The notes under the pieces were generated by a model. The model saw only the letters and a list, made by a program, of their open reading frames with translations, ran no database searches and was not told the origin of the DNA. Positions 42,830 to 53,839 of a stretch of 64,000 bases of DNA are shown here, in pieces. The stretch lies in assembly GCF_000151665.1 (NCBI RefSeq), contig NW_013171815.1, forward strand, positions 695,153 to 759,152. The letters are read 5' to 3'. This DNA comes from Blastocystis hominis (lineage: Eukaryota; Sar; Bigyra; Opalinata; Blastocystidae). A program made the position numbers and the translations under genes. The number at the start of each line of letters is the position of its first letter. Position 1 is the first letter of the stretch.

Positions 42830-43916
42830 TTATTGTTTAGAATATTGCTGAGCATAAAATTCTCTCATCTTTGCTTGAGGCATGTAAGAAATCTTCTTCT
42901 TCCCGGCGAGTTTGGCTCTACAGATGACACGAGAGTGTAAGTCACACATTCCAGAGGCAATCCATTCCAGAATAGAAGAAAAAGGTGGATCACTCTACCT
43001 CCTGAGAAAATGGTGATATACCCAATACGCGGTAAAGTTTAAGGAATAGAGACCCCCATGCGATAGCAAAGAGCTCGCACATGATCGTATTATTTACAAT
43101 CAAAGTGATGAACGCATAAGCGAATGGAAGCACCTTTCTTTTTACAGAAAAACCTATGCGTTCAATCACCTTGCTGCTGTCGAAATACCCAGAATTTCCG
43201 TAGTCTCGTCAGGATCACGCATTGTGTCAATCGTGAGCAGAGTCATTATCATGAAATAGGCTCCATAATAAAGAGGATAAAACAAGCACGTAATCTAGAT
43301 TATGATAAAAAAGAATTCACAAAATACCCAAAAACCAAGAGCAGCAAAAACAACTGATACTGCGAAATTGATAGGAATGCTTAAATCTGCATGAAAACAG
43401 TATATATGGAGCATACCTTTTGCAACCATCACAGGATGATCTTCATATGTTCGAAGATGACACACTCTGATACTCATTAATATACAGTCAAACAATACAA
43501 TATCCAAATGAATAACAATGCATAGGGCATGGGATATCCAATCAAAAACAAAGAAGTGAAAAACCTCCAGATCTAGAATGATAATAATATAAACCATGAT
43601 TATGCACCTGAAAGTTTAAGAATATCTTGCCATATCGCATGGCTACATCTTCAAGAGTAAATCTGTTCCAAAACGCAATGTAAGCGGATATCACCAATTC
43701 CAGCGCGTACAATAGCGAAAATGTTCCAATGAATCGATCTTTTTGCATGTTTCGATAATTAGATTTGTTTTTAGAAATCTTCAAAAGATAGAAAAGAGAA
43801 CTTATTTTTGGCAAAGCATATTTTGGATTCATATTGAAAATCTGAATCATGGAAATTATTAAGAATGATGTGAAGAATAAATCCAAGACAGGCAAGAAGG
43901 CAAAAAAGGAGTACAT
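42830..43916 (-). CDS. Hypothetical multi-span membrane protein
   Basis: ATG at 43916. Seven introns (near 43605, 43420, 43295, 43130, 43015 and 42930, the last 30 nt, among others) give about 310 residues with six or more hydrophobic spans, for example SFFAFLPVLDLFFTSFLII, SLLYALELVISAYIAFW, NFAVSVVFAALGFW and CLFYPLYYGAYFMIMTLLTI, and a basic tail KLAGKKKISYMPQAKMREF. The family is not recognised. TAA at 42830-42832; TGTTTATT element on the minus strand (42794-42787). Its start codon overlaps that of the divergent gene at 43915. Confidence 0.6.
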
Positions 43917-44224
43917 GCCGTCAACCAAGTAGGTTACGAGATATTGCTAATTATTTTCAGTTCGAGCTATTATCGCATCACCCAGGGATTTAAGAACCTT
44001 TGGAAGCTCACTGGTGAAACAGAAGAGATTCGCATGAGAAACATATCTTTTTATAATATGGTTACAGTTCTTAATTGGTAGTTATCGTTTTTTGTGAATA
44101 CTGCTCTCTTTATTGGGTCCGTCTTCCTCTACGACAAGTATGGTAACATGGTGGCAATCTAAAATCGACGGGGCTATGATGCGGTTATCGTTTTGTAGGT
44201 GCACCAGTATATGGGTTGGTTTAG
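43915..44224 (+). CDS. Small single-span membrane protein
   Basis: Three exons encode about 70 residues: PSTNSSYYRITQGFKNLW, an amphipathic segment, one membrane helix (LSFFVNTALFIGSVFLYDKY) and GAPVYGLV. Size and shape fit a small organelle inner- or outer-membrane subunit, but no family is recognised, and the second intron (about 21 nt) is shorter than usual, so that junction is uncertain. TAG at 44222-44224; TGTTTGTT at 44238-44245. Confidence 0.5.
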
Positions 44225-44276
44225 TTCATATTATCTTTGTTTGTTGAATCGAAACAAAGCAAACGAGTGTTTAGCT

Positions 44277-45358
44277 ATGTATTCTTCAGACGAAGAGCAA
44301 TCTTCCGTAGTCGAGAGCAACGAGTATTCCGATTCTGCTGATGAAGAGGTTTTTGGATGTTTTAGGGATGGTCACAGTTAGGTATCAATTCCGGAAGAAG
44401 AATGGGTTAGAGAGGAGGAAGAATTAGATCAAAGTATAGCAGCTGCAGGGGATATTGTCAATAACTCTGTTGCATTGTACTTTCGTAGTAACAGCGACTA
44501 ATGCGTAGAAATGAACAATATGATGAAGCAATTCTGTCAATCCGTGAAATGATGCAGGAAGAAAAGTATTCGGAAGCTCGCGGCATGTGTTTGAATTTAT
44601 TAAGCGGAGATTTAAAATACCGGTGTGTGAATGCAGAGTTCTGGAAGTTATATGCAAATGCTGAAAAGGAACGAATAGTGGCCCTTCCTGATATATAGAA
44701 AGTCGGAACAGCCGACTCTGTCATTGCAGTGTACGATCAAGGCTGCAAGTTTTTAAAAGACCCTCACGAAGTTCTGGACTTATCGCTGGTGCGATTATGC
44801 AGTGAAATTGAGTTTAGGACATGCGTTCCTACGTGGAAGACATTGTTGCGGAAGAAGAAGCAGTGAACGGGATCGATCTCCCTGTTTCCCAGCAGGGTGA
44901 AACACAAAACAAGGCGTAATTCGTGTGTACCGCCCTCTTCCGTAGTCCAATAGCCGAAGCCATGTTCAATCTCATGAAGCAGTACGATCGTCGAAGTCTG
45001 AGTCATGTCGAGTCTCCCTTGGGAACTCCAATCCGTCCTGAAGGAAAGAGAAGGCGGTGCGACGTGCAGCGAGATAGTAAAGTGTAGTCGCGAAGGGTCC
45101 TTTTCTTCCAAAGGAATCGATCTAAAGAACGAAGTTCAGTCTACGCAGATCATCTTAACTCCGATCAAAGCGTCTCCCAGTCAGCAGAGGAAGCACAAGT
45201 GCGGGTTTATTCTATCTCCCGTGCGCAAGAGTACGCGTCTTATGAAGCAGCAGAAGCAGGACATTGTGAGTGATAAACTGGTAATGACAACATACGCATA
45301 TGCGAATAATGAGTACATTAAAAACAAACCGATTGATGCATGCTATCGTTTCTTATAA
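44277..45358 (+). CDS. CKAP2-like mitotic protein
   Basis: Six introns join an acidic N-terminus, a helical repeat domain (CVNAEFWKLYANAEKERI, DSVIAVYDQGCKFLKDP) and a C-terminal region with repeated S/T-P basic motifs (GTPIRPEGKRRR, ILTPIKASPSQQRKHK, ILSPVRKSTRLMK). Animal CKAP2 proteins, microtubule-associated mitotic factors, have the same order: a TPR-like helical domain with VIxVYEEAI, then TPVRRSxR. About 270 residues. The stop TAA (45356-45358) overlaps the end of RRP8 on the other strand. No clear TGTTTGTT follows. The family call is from motif order only. Confidence 0.5.
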
Positions 45359-46273
45359 ATACAAGCTTTTAGGGCGGGAATGCCTTGCGCCTTCCTCTTT
45401 GTCGTATCGGCCACCTTTTTGAAAAAGAATAATCCAAAATGCGTATTTCGTACATCCTATGGATGAATTTTATATCACCCAATAAAACGTACTTTCCGAA
45501 TTAAACGAAAGCCTAGCTTCTCGATCGTGCTGATAAAACCTTTTTCACCTCCGATCTCGCTGCTTTCAAAACGACTTCGCACTTCCGCAATCTAGAGTTT
45601 TAAGGAGATCGCGAGAATGAATACCCAAAGTTGACCATTCAGTTTCAAACAGCGATTGCTTTCCACGATAAACTCACTCCAGTTCGTCCCCATCAATGCC
45701 AAACAATAGACAGCAATGTCCAGGGACTTGTCTGCTAAAGGAACGTTTGCAATGTCACAGGCAGTAATGAAATCTTCCTTCGACACCAAGTCAAAGCTGT
45801 GCACCACATGGTTTTTGCATTCTTTGTATATTTTTCCATCGCCACAACCAAAATCTCCAACCTCTTTCTTTGGGAGCTTTCTACATGGGACATATAGATG
45901 AAAACTACTTTAATACACTGATAAATACATCTACAGGGACTAAAGGCCAGCGAGTGACTTGCTCACGAAATCCTTGGTGATAAACATCGAATAGACTTTC
46001 ATCCTCTTTGATCATTCGCAGGGAGTCTTCTCCGCTCTGTGTGTAAAGTTGCTCATTGATCCATCGAAACTTCGATCCCTTCACCTTGTTTTGCAGCTGT
46101 GCCAAAAACCCATTCGAAATTTCCCCAGTTTTCGAAATGACGACTTTGGCCTTGAGACTCCGGTGGAGCTTCCCCTTTTTCTTTTCATTGCTTTTCTCCG
46201 CCTTTTCGGATGCTTGTTTCTTACTTTTCATGCCTTTTAGAAGTAATTTGAGTTTTTGTAAGTTGTTTTGCAT
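45343..46273 (-). CDS. RRP8: RRP8-like rRNA methyltransferase
   Basis: Nucleolar SAM-dependent enzyme for m1A in 25S/28S rRNA. Three introns (near 45890, 45590 and 45480) join a Lys-rich N-terminus to FRWINEQLYTQSGEDSLRM, FDVYHQGFREQVTRWPLVPVD, DFGCGDGKIY (SAM motif I), HSFDLVS, DIANVPLADKSLDIAVYCLA-LMGTN, LNGQLWIAEVRSRFE and THFGLFFFKKV, the complete RRP8 signature. About 277 residues. The stop is TAG at 45343-45345; a TTTGTTTT element follows. Confidence 0.93.
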
Positions 46274-46553
46274 TATGTGTAAAGATGTGTCTATAATAAT
46301 GTTCAAATAGTGTGTAAGATTGCTGAGTGAAAGGAATGTCAGTACTTTTCACTGGAGTGTAGAAACGGTCACTTGAACAATTGAATAGTCCCCATTTTTA
46401 CTCTATTCAACAAGCTGCAATCGCAATAATCGCAGAATCCAAGTGAATATACTAGAGTAAATATCCAAGCTTGATATTCCATCTAGATTCCAACGTGACC
46501 AGTCCATTCAACACTAGGTTTAGAATCGTTTGGCGTCCAATTTGTAAATTAGA

Positions 46554-47160
46554 ATGGTATGTGCTTGAGTAGTTGGTAGCAGTGCTAACCTCTGTGTAGA
46601 GCGACAAGGCTAACGTGATGAGAAACATCAGAGTGGAGAAGCTGGTCATTAACATTTGTGTTGGTGAGTCTGGAGATGCTGTCTCCAAGGCTGCTCGTGT
46701 CTTGCAGCAAATCTCTGGACAGGAACCCATTTATGGAAAGGGTAGGGAATATGGGTTTGAAAATCCTAATGCAATAGCTCGCTTCACCATCCGTTCCTTC
46801 TCCATCCGTCGTAACGAGAAAATCTCCGTGCATGCCACCATTCGTGGTGAGAAGGCTCTGGAGATCCTTGAGCGTGGCCTGAAGGTGAAGGAGTACGAGC
46901 TGGTGAAGAGAAACTTCTCCGACTCTGGAAACTTCGGTTTTGGTATTCAGGAGCACATTGATCTGGGTATCAAGTACGATCCCAACACCGGTATTTTCGG
47001 TATGGATTTCTACGTGCAGCTGGCTCGTCCTGGTGGCCGTGTGAGCAAGCGCAAGGCTCAGCGCAGCCGCATTGGCTATTCTCACAAGGTGACTCGCGAG
47101 GAGGCCATGGAGTGGTTCAAGAAGACGTACGATGGAATCATTCTGGACAAGGCTAAGTAA
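46554..47160 (+). CDS. RPL11: 60S ribosomal protein uL5 (RPL11)
   Basis: An intron of 43 nt follows the start codon directly (ATG|gtatgtg), then [45 protein letters not shown] across a 36-nt intron (near 46741), [35 protein letters not shown] and [13 protein letters not shown]. About 176 residues, standard length. TAA at 47158-47160, then TGTTTATT (47199-47206), which forms an inverted repeat with AATAAACA (47210-47217). Confidence 0.95.
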
Positions 47161-47198
47161 AGTCTTTCAAAGAGAATCAATCAGACGCCATGATAACT

Positions 47199-47217
47199 TG
47201 TTTATTTGCAATAAACA
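47199..47217. terminator. Palindromic 3'-end element of RPL11
   Basis: TGTTTATT-TGC-AATAAACA, a perfect 8-bp inverted repeat 38 bp after the RPL11 stop. No convergent gene was found to its right, so here the palindrome is not explained by two opposed genes. Confidence 0.65.
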
Positions 47218-47671
47218 CGAGATTCATTGATTTGTGTTGTTTTTTGGATTGTGGTGGTACCAGGTGGATTCTAAATCGTGTGTAGTAGTAGTAGTAGTAG
47301 TAGTAGTAATAGTACCAGGTGGATTCTAAATCGTGCGTAGTAGTAGTAGTAGTAGTAGTAATAGTACCAGGTGGATTCTAAATCGTGCGTAGTAGTAGTA
47401 GTAGTAGTAGTAGTACCAGGTGGATTCTAAGAGGTTGGCAATTACAAATCTTCGAAAGCAAGTGGCAGTTACAGAAATTCTAAAAGTATCTCGGTAGCAA
47501 ATCTACCAAAAGTGTAGCAGTAATAGGTAATGCAAAACCTCAAAGAACCAAGAGTCGAAACTAAGAAATGCAGAATCAGGCCTATTTTGGGATTCCAAGA
47601 TCTCATATGGATACAAATAAAACTTCTTATTCCCCGTTCCGATTCGTATTATTCATTAACATATTATCCGA
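47218..47671. other. Gene-free stretch holding a minisatellite
   Basis: About 450 bp between RPL11 and the DyP peroxidase. The left half is the minisatellite described separately; the right half (47430-47671) has no ORF above noise and presumably holds the DyP promoter. Confidence 0.6.
47258..47430 (+). repeat. Minisatellite: GTACCAGGTGGATTCTAA plus (TAG)n
   Basis: Four copies of a core starting TACCAGGTGGATTCTAA at about 47260, 47313, 47366 and 47413. Between them lie ATCGTG(T/C)G and runs of 6-9 TAG triplets ending in TAATA. Unit length varies between about 48 and 55 bp because the TAG run varies, so it is not a fixed coding repeat. Confidence 0.9.
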
Positions 47672-48655
47672 ATGCTGTCGATTGCCTCTAAGAGAGTTTT
47701 ACGTGTTGCCCTCGCAAGACCCTTTTCGGTAGAAGCGCAGAAAGTTTGCCAGAGTGGAATTCTCCCAGAAGGAAACAATAGCGCCTACTTTGGAATATAT
47801 AATCTTAACTATGAGAGAGTGGCTACTCCAGAAGGTCGTCAGCAGTTGATTGACGCAGTGAAGGGTTTCGATGGCCTTTTGAAGGAGACATCATCCGATT
47901 TGAAGACAAAGATCGTTGGTTGCGTGTCTTTTGGTAAAAAGGCGTGGTCGACTCTTTGTGAAGGAAAGGATTCTCTGAAGGGTACTGGAGATAAACTTAT
48001 TGACTTCCCTGGATATGGTATTGCTCCTGCGACGCAAACCGATCTGTATATCCATATTCATAGTAAGAAGGATTTCGCCACGTTCGAAGCAGCCAAACTT
48101 ATTATTGACTCGTTCAATAAGGAATCTCCGATTATGAAAGTGTTTGATGAGAAGAATGGCTTCGTCTACAAAGATAGCCGCGACCTGACTGGCTTTATCG
48201 ACGGAACTGAAAATCCGCATGGTCCTCAGCCCCGAATTAGTGCTGGTCTGGACAGCAATGGAGCTTCCTACTGTATTGTTCAGCGCTTTGTCCACAATCT
48301 GCCGAAGTGGAATAAAGTGTCTGTGTCTGAGCAGGAACAGGTGATTGGGCGCACAAAGTTGGACAGTGTGCAGCTCAGTCCCGTTCCTCACAATTCTCAC
48401 GTGGGTCGTTCGGACGTGAAGGAGAACGGAAAGGGTCTTAAGATTGTTCGTCAGTCCCTGCCCTACGGAATTGCAGGATCGGAGAAGGGACTCTGGTTCA
48501 CTGCATACTGCCACGACCTCCACAACATCATCGAGATCGAACGTTCGATTTATGGAGAACGAGATGGTGTGTCTGATCGTCTGATGGAGTTCATTACGCC
48601 TGTGACAGGATCTTTCTTCTTCACTCCCTCTCTGAATGATTTGAATAAGCTCTAA
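47672..48655 (+). CDS. DyP-type heme peroxidase with organelle presequence
   Basis: Dye-decolourising peroxidase: heme enzyme that reduces H2O2 while oxidising varied substrates. The catalytic GFIDGTENP motif (Asp distal residue) is at about residues 171-179; PVPHNSHVGRSDV holds the proximal His, and ENGKGLKIVRQSLPYG and GLWFTAYCHDL close the fold. The first about 22 residues (LSIASKRVLRVALARPF) are Arg/Ser-rich and amphipathic, like a mitochondrial targeting peptide. 327 residues, no intron. The family is mainly bacterial and fungal, so lateral acquisition and use against oxygen stress in the mitochondrion-related organelle is a reasonable inference. CGTTTGTTTGAG follows 30 bp after the stop. 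Confidence 0.9.
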   Translation: MLSIASKRVLRVALARPFSVEAQKVCQSGILPEGNNSAYFGIYNLNYERVATPEGRQQLIDAVKGFDGLLKETSSDLKTKIVGCVSFGKKAWSTLCEGKDSLKGTGDKLIDFPGYGIAPATQTDLYIHIHSKKDFATFEAAKLIIDSFNKESPIMKVFDEKNGFVYKDSRDLTGFIDGTENPHGPQPRISAGLDSNGASYCIVQRFVHNLPKWNKVSVSEQEQVIGRTKLDSVQLSPVPHNSHVGRSDVKENGKGLKIVRQSLPYGIAGSEKGLWFTAYCHDLHNIIEIERSIYGERDGVSDRLMEFITPVTGSFFFTPSLNDLNKL

Positions 48656-48842
48656 TACGTAATCCCGAGTGCTATGATGCGTTTGTTTGAGAAATTAAGC
48701 AAGTGAGAAATCAATTAATTAATAAATATGTGGGATCCCACTCCAAAATTCCATTTCCTTCCCAACCACAAATTTTCAGATAGGTAAGAATCGTTCTTTC
48801 ATTTCTATATAGTTGTTTTGACGATTTACATGTCGAGACATC

Positions 48843-51800
48843 ATGGCACCGAAGAAAAAGAATAACAAGGCGAAACAACCCATTCAGAAAGAGGACGATT
48901 TTGATTTAGACGCATTTTTGGAGCAGGAGGCAACTGCGAGTAAGGAAACGGCCGAGCCAGTAGAGGAAAAGCAGGGAGAATCAAACAAGAATGTGGAGGA
49001 TACCCCTGCTGCACCATCGCAAAATCTGGATGACGCGGCAGCAGCTTTCCTCAGTAGCTTAGCGCCTCAATCGTCTGGAGGTAAGAAAAAGAACAAGAAG
49101 AAGCCTGCAAAAGCTGCCACTCCTGCAGCAACTGCTAATGCAACTGCAGCAACTGCAGCAACTGCTGAGGAAGAGGTGGCGGTGGTAGCTGCGGAAGGAG
49201 ATGGCGAGAAACCGGAAGGAGCCAATGCAGCTTCCACTGAAGGCGGAAAGAAAGGAAAGAAAGGAAAGAAGGATAAGAAGGCTCCTGCAGAGCCCAAGCT
49301 GTCTGCTATGGCAAGAAAGATTCTTGAAGAAAAGGAACGTCGTGAGAAGGAGGAAAGAGAACGTCTACAGCGCGAAGAGGAAGAGCGTCTGAAGCGTGAG
49401 GAGGAGGAACGTTTAATTCGTGAGAAGGAGGAAGAGGAGGCTCGTATCAAAAGGGAGAGGAAGGAGAGGAAGAAGAAGAGGATTGAAGAAGCGAAGAAAA
49501 ACGGTACCTATCTTACCAGTAGTCAGAAAAAGAAACTGATCAATGCCCGTTATCGTATGGGCTTAACCCAGCAGATTGCCCAACAAAACTTAAGGAATGC
49601 AGCGGAGGCCCGAGCAGAGGCAGAAGCGGAGGCCCGAGCGGAGGCAGAAGCGGAGGCCCGTGCAGAGGCAGAGGAAGTGAAGAAGGAAGAGGAGGAGGTG
49701 GAGCAGAAAGAAGAAAAAGATACGAATGCTGTTTTGGATGATTGGGAAGATGAATCTGTTTCTGAACCAGAACCGGAAAAGAAGGAAGACGACGTTCTTG
49801 ATGACTGGGAAAATGATCCTTCTCTTGATCTGGAATCAGAGCCGAAACCGGAGCAGGAGCCAGAACCGAAGCCAGAACCGAAGCCAGAACCAAAGTCGGA
49901 ACCAAAGTCGGAACCGAAGCCAGAACCAAAGTCAGAACCAAAGCCAGAACCGAAAGGAAAAGGAAAAGGAAAAGCGAAACCGGAGCCAAAGCCGGAACCG
50001 AAACCGAAACCGAAGACGAAAGACGAGTCCTTGAAGGAACTGCGATCACCGATTTGTGTGATTATGGGTCACGTCGATACTGGTAAAACCTCGTTACTCG
50101 ACAAAATTCGACGCACCTCCGTTCAGAAGAGTCCGAGAACGTTCATTTTATCATTTTGTAGATGAGGCCGGAGGTATCACGCAACAAATTGGTGCTACCT
50201 ACTTCCCGATAAGTAACATCAAGCAAGCTACCGAGAAATTGACCAAGGAGCTCGAGCTGCAGTATAAAGTTCCTGGTCTGCTGGTGATTGATACACCTGG
50301 ACATGAGTCATTCAGTAACCTCCGTTCTCGTGGTAGCAACTTGTGCGACATTGCCATTTTGGTGGTGGACATCATGCATCTTCTGGAGCCCCAGACGATC
50401 GAGTCCCTCAACATGCTGCGATCTCGCCGTTGCCCCTTTATTGTTGCCCTGAACAAGGTGGATCGTTTGTATGACTGGAAGGGACATCCCTATGCCACAT
50501 TCCGCTCCTCTCTGAAGCAGCAGCCCAGTCACACCCAAGAAGAGTTCGAAACGCGATTGGAGCAAACGAAAATTGCGTTCATGAACCAGGGCCTGAATGC
50601 TGCTCTGTACTATGAGAATGATAACCCAAAGAACGTGATCTCGCTTGTTCCCACTTCTGCTATTACGGGAGAGGGAATTCCTGATCTGCTGGGTCTGTTA
50701 ATCAAGTACTCGCAAGATTACATGCCGAAACGTCTGACACTCACGGAGGAAGTGAAGGCAACGGTGTTGGAAAAGAAGGTTATGGAGGGTCTGGGCACGA
50801 CGTTGGATGTGATTTTGGTGAACGGTCGACTTCGTGTGGGAGACACGATCGTGCTGTGCGGTATGAATGGCCCCGTCGTCACTACCATTCGTGCGCTGCT
50901 CACCCCCCACCCAATGCGTGAGCTGCGAATCAACACTCGATACGAAGAGCATGATGAGATCCGTGCAGCGATGGGTCTGAAGGTGGCTGCGCAGAATCTG
51001 GATGATGCCGTCGCGGGTACTTCCCTCATGGTATGTCGCAACAACGACGAGCTCCCGATGCTCCAGGAGCAGGTACAGGAAGAGCTGGAGAGCGCGCGTC
51101 GCTTGCTGAAGGTGGACGGAGAGGGCGTGTTCGTGCAGGCGTCCACGCTGGGCTCTCTGGAAGCTCTGCTGGAGTTCCTGAGCTCGCTCGACCCGCCCAT
51201 CCCTGTGGGAGCGTTCAATATCGGTCCGATCTCGAAGCGAGATGTGATTCAGGCGTCGGTGATGCTAGAGAAAAAGCGGGAGTATGCAGTGATCCTGGCG
51301 TTCGATGTGAAAGTGACGCCCAACGGAGCGCAGATGGCGAAGGAGCTAGGTGTGCGTATTTTCTCTGCGGACATCATCTACCATCTGTTCGATCAGTTCA
51401 CCAACTACATCAAGGAGTTGCGCGACAAGGACACCGAGGTCAAGCGCAAGGAAGCGATCTTCCCGTGCATCATCCGTATCATCCCGCAGTACATCTTCAA
51501 CCGTTCGAATCCGATTGTGGTGGGAGTGGACGTATTGGAGGGTATTCTCCGTCCAGGCACGCCGCTCTGTGTCGTGCAGAAGAAGACAAAGGAGGTAGTG
51601 CGCAATCGGAAAACGACGCTGGAAGACTGGATTCCGGATAGTGATGAGGACGATAACTTGAACTTCCAGGATAGCAAGAAGAGCAAGAAGCTGGGTCAAG
51701 AGGTGGAGGTCGTGGAGACAGTTACGTATGTGGATATCGGCGTGGTGCAGAGCATCAAGGCGGATGACAAGGAGGTGCCGGAAGCGAGACCAGGAAAGGC

Positions 51801-52026
51801 TGTGTCGATTAGTATCCTGCCGAAGGAAGGATCCAAGCCTGCACTGCTGGGAAGAACCTTCCTGGAGTCAGATGATTTGATCTCTCACGTAAGTTTGTTG
51901 GGTTGGAGTGACTTGTAGCTCTCGCGAAGAAGCATCGACGCGCTGAAGGAGTTCTTCAAGAATAATCTGAGCGATGATGACTGGAGACTGGTCATTAAGC
52001 TGAAAGGAATTCTGAACATTATTTGA
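48843..52026 (+). CDS. EIF5B: Translation initiation factor eIF5B (IF2 homologue)
   Basis: GTPase for 60S joining. The N-terminal half is low complexity (Lys, Glu, Ala; a Glu/Arg coiled coil near 49310-49490; Pro-Glu-Pro-Lys repeats near 49840-50010). The G domain follows: [18 protein letters not shown], an intron of 31 nt near 50130-50160, [33 protein letters not shown] and [12 protein letters not shown]; then domains II-IV ([36 protein letters not shown]). A second intron lies near 51890-51918. About 1040 residues. The genomic TGA (52024-52026) has its T 4 nt before TGTTTGTT (52029-52036). Confidence 0.96.
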
Positions 52027-52110
52027 TCTGTTTGTTCACATTACTCTTCGCTTTATTCTGTTGTTGAGCTCTTCATGCTGTCTACGTGTTTTCAATCACT
52101 TGCAAAGGGA

Positions 52111-53040
52111 ATGGTGCGCGCAACCTCCCTCGCTCCTCAGGTTTTCTCCGCCTCATTTGCCACTGGATTGAAGCTTGGAGATGGGCAGAAAAGAGTATAC
52201 ACTTCCGGTTTGGGCTCATAAAACAGCCGTCGTACAAGTTGTTCACGATCTTCCGATACAACCCTGATAAGGACGTCAAGCCTCACTATGAGAAATACGT
52301 TATTGATCTGAACGAGTAAGGATATGTATTCGCGTGTAACGCGTAGTTGTGGAACCATGGTGTTGGATGCTCTGTTCAAGATCAAGAACGAGCAAGATCC
52401 TACTTTTGCGTTTAGAAGGTAGCGATAGCCGGATTTTTAGGACCGTAGATCGTGCCGTGAGGGTATTTGCGGTTCGTGTGCCATGAACATTAACGGCGAG
52501 AACGGTTTGGCTTGTTTGACTAAGATCCCCAAGGATAATAAGGTTTGCACGGTGCGTCCTCTCCCCCACATGTTCGTCATCAAGGATCTCATCCCCGGTA
52601 GGCATTTTCTTTCTCTCTCTCCCTCCTAACGCTCAGATATGACGAACTTCTACGAGCAGTACGCGTCGATCAAGCCGTGGTTGCAGAAGAAGTCGGCTGT
52701 GAGCACGGACTACAAGGTGGAGAACCTGCAGTCGCACGAGGATCGTCTGCTTCTGGACGGTCTGTACGAGTGCATTCTCTGCGCCTGCTGCTCGACGTCG
52801 TGCCCGTCGTACTGGTGGCACGGCGATAAGTATCTGGGCCCGTCGATTCTGCAGCAAGCGTACCGATGGATCGCCGATTCGCGTGATGAGATGACGGAGG
52901 AGAGACTGAAGAGTCTGGACGATACGTACAAGCTGTATCGATGCCATGCGATTATGAACTGCACGCACGCTTGCCCCAAGAATCTCAATCCGGGAAGATC
53001 GATCCACAAGCTGAAGCATGCCATCCATAAGATGCACTAA
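52111..53040 (+). CDS. SDHB: Succinate dehydrogenase iron-sulfur subunit
   Basis: Complex II subunit in the organelle inner membrane. Four introns (near 52195, 52318, 52420 and 52599) join a short presequence ([18 protein letters not shown]) to [26 protein letters not shown], the 2Fe-2S cluster motif [18 protein letters not shown], and the 4Fe-4S and 3Fe-4S motifs [16 protein letters not shown] and [18 protein letters not shown]. About 265 residues. In anaerobes it may run as fumarate reductase (inference). TAA at 53038-53040; TTGTTTGG and TGTTTGTTTC follow. Confidence 0.96.
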
Positions 53041-53103
53041 TTATCTTTTATGCCTTGTTTGGTTGGTTGTTTGTTTCATACATAAATATAGCAAACTATC
53101 GTT

Positions 53104-53836
53104 ATGGAGGAAGGACAGAACTGGGTGGATGAAAGCGTGGGTCTCCTAGCTGTTTCTAAAAGAGTAGACCATCTCTGCGAATCAATTATGGAGTTCATCT
53201 CAATTGAACATAAGAGATGTCAAAGAGGAGTCGGATGATGAAGAGAAACCTCAAAATCAACAGAGGTACACTGAGTCGTATGAAACAGAGAGTTGCCGCT
53301 AAATTCTTAGATTGCAAAGCAATTTTTATTTCTATGCATTCCTTATGATATCGATAGCTTCCTATGCCATTGCTATGCTGAAGTACTTCCCAAACGTGCT
53401 GGTGTCGGAAATAACTCACTGTTAGATAGAAAACCAATGTCAGTTTTATTCCTTTTGGATGGGTTTTGGATCTATCTCGTGTATTGCAGCAGTTGCTCAA
53501 TTTGAAGGTTATGGACAGTTCTTTGGAAGACTTTTCGAAAAAAGAATACTGCCCCTGTCTCTTTGTTTTTGTCTATCTCTTTGTGAGTTATTGGAGTCAT
53601 TAGTTCATACTAGTTGGTTGCATTTTTTCAGGACTTCGAAATCAGTGTTTTGTGAGTGTTATCAATTCGATTATTCAGGTAAGGATAGGGAGGGAGGTCA
53701 TGAAACCTAGTGTTTGTGCCTTGTAATTCTCTTCAGTCTGTACACATCAACTCCATTTACCTTTTTCTTGAGTAATAATACTACAGCTGTACGTTTAGCA
53801 CTAGGCCCATTCGCTGTTCAAAAAGCAAAGGACTGA
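53104..53836 (+). CDS. Hypothetical multi-span membrane protein
   Basis: Five introns (about 43 nt near 53126, 45 nt near 53265, 24 nt near 53400, 29 nt near 53610 and 32 nt near 53680) give about 185 residues. An acidic cytosolic start (MEEGQNWTISANQLW, VKEESDDEEKPQNQQ) precedes four or five membrane segments (FYFYAFLMISIASYAIA, WMGFGSISCIAAVAQF, LPLSLCFCLSLCELL, CLCLVILFSLYTSTPF). Family not recognised. TGA at 53834-53836 is followed by the palindrome shared with the next gene. Confidence 0.55.
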
Positions 53837-53839
53837 CTT

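Noticed and set aside
44100-44230. Alternative code (TGA or TAG read as amino acid)
   Set aside because: All clear genes end at or before normal stops, and internal TGA/TAG fall in introns; the standard code suffices.
47258-47430. CRISPR-like array or coding repeat
   Set aside because: Units vary in length through a triplet run, have no distinct spacers, and no frame stays open across them.
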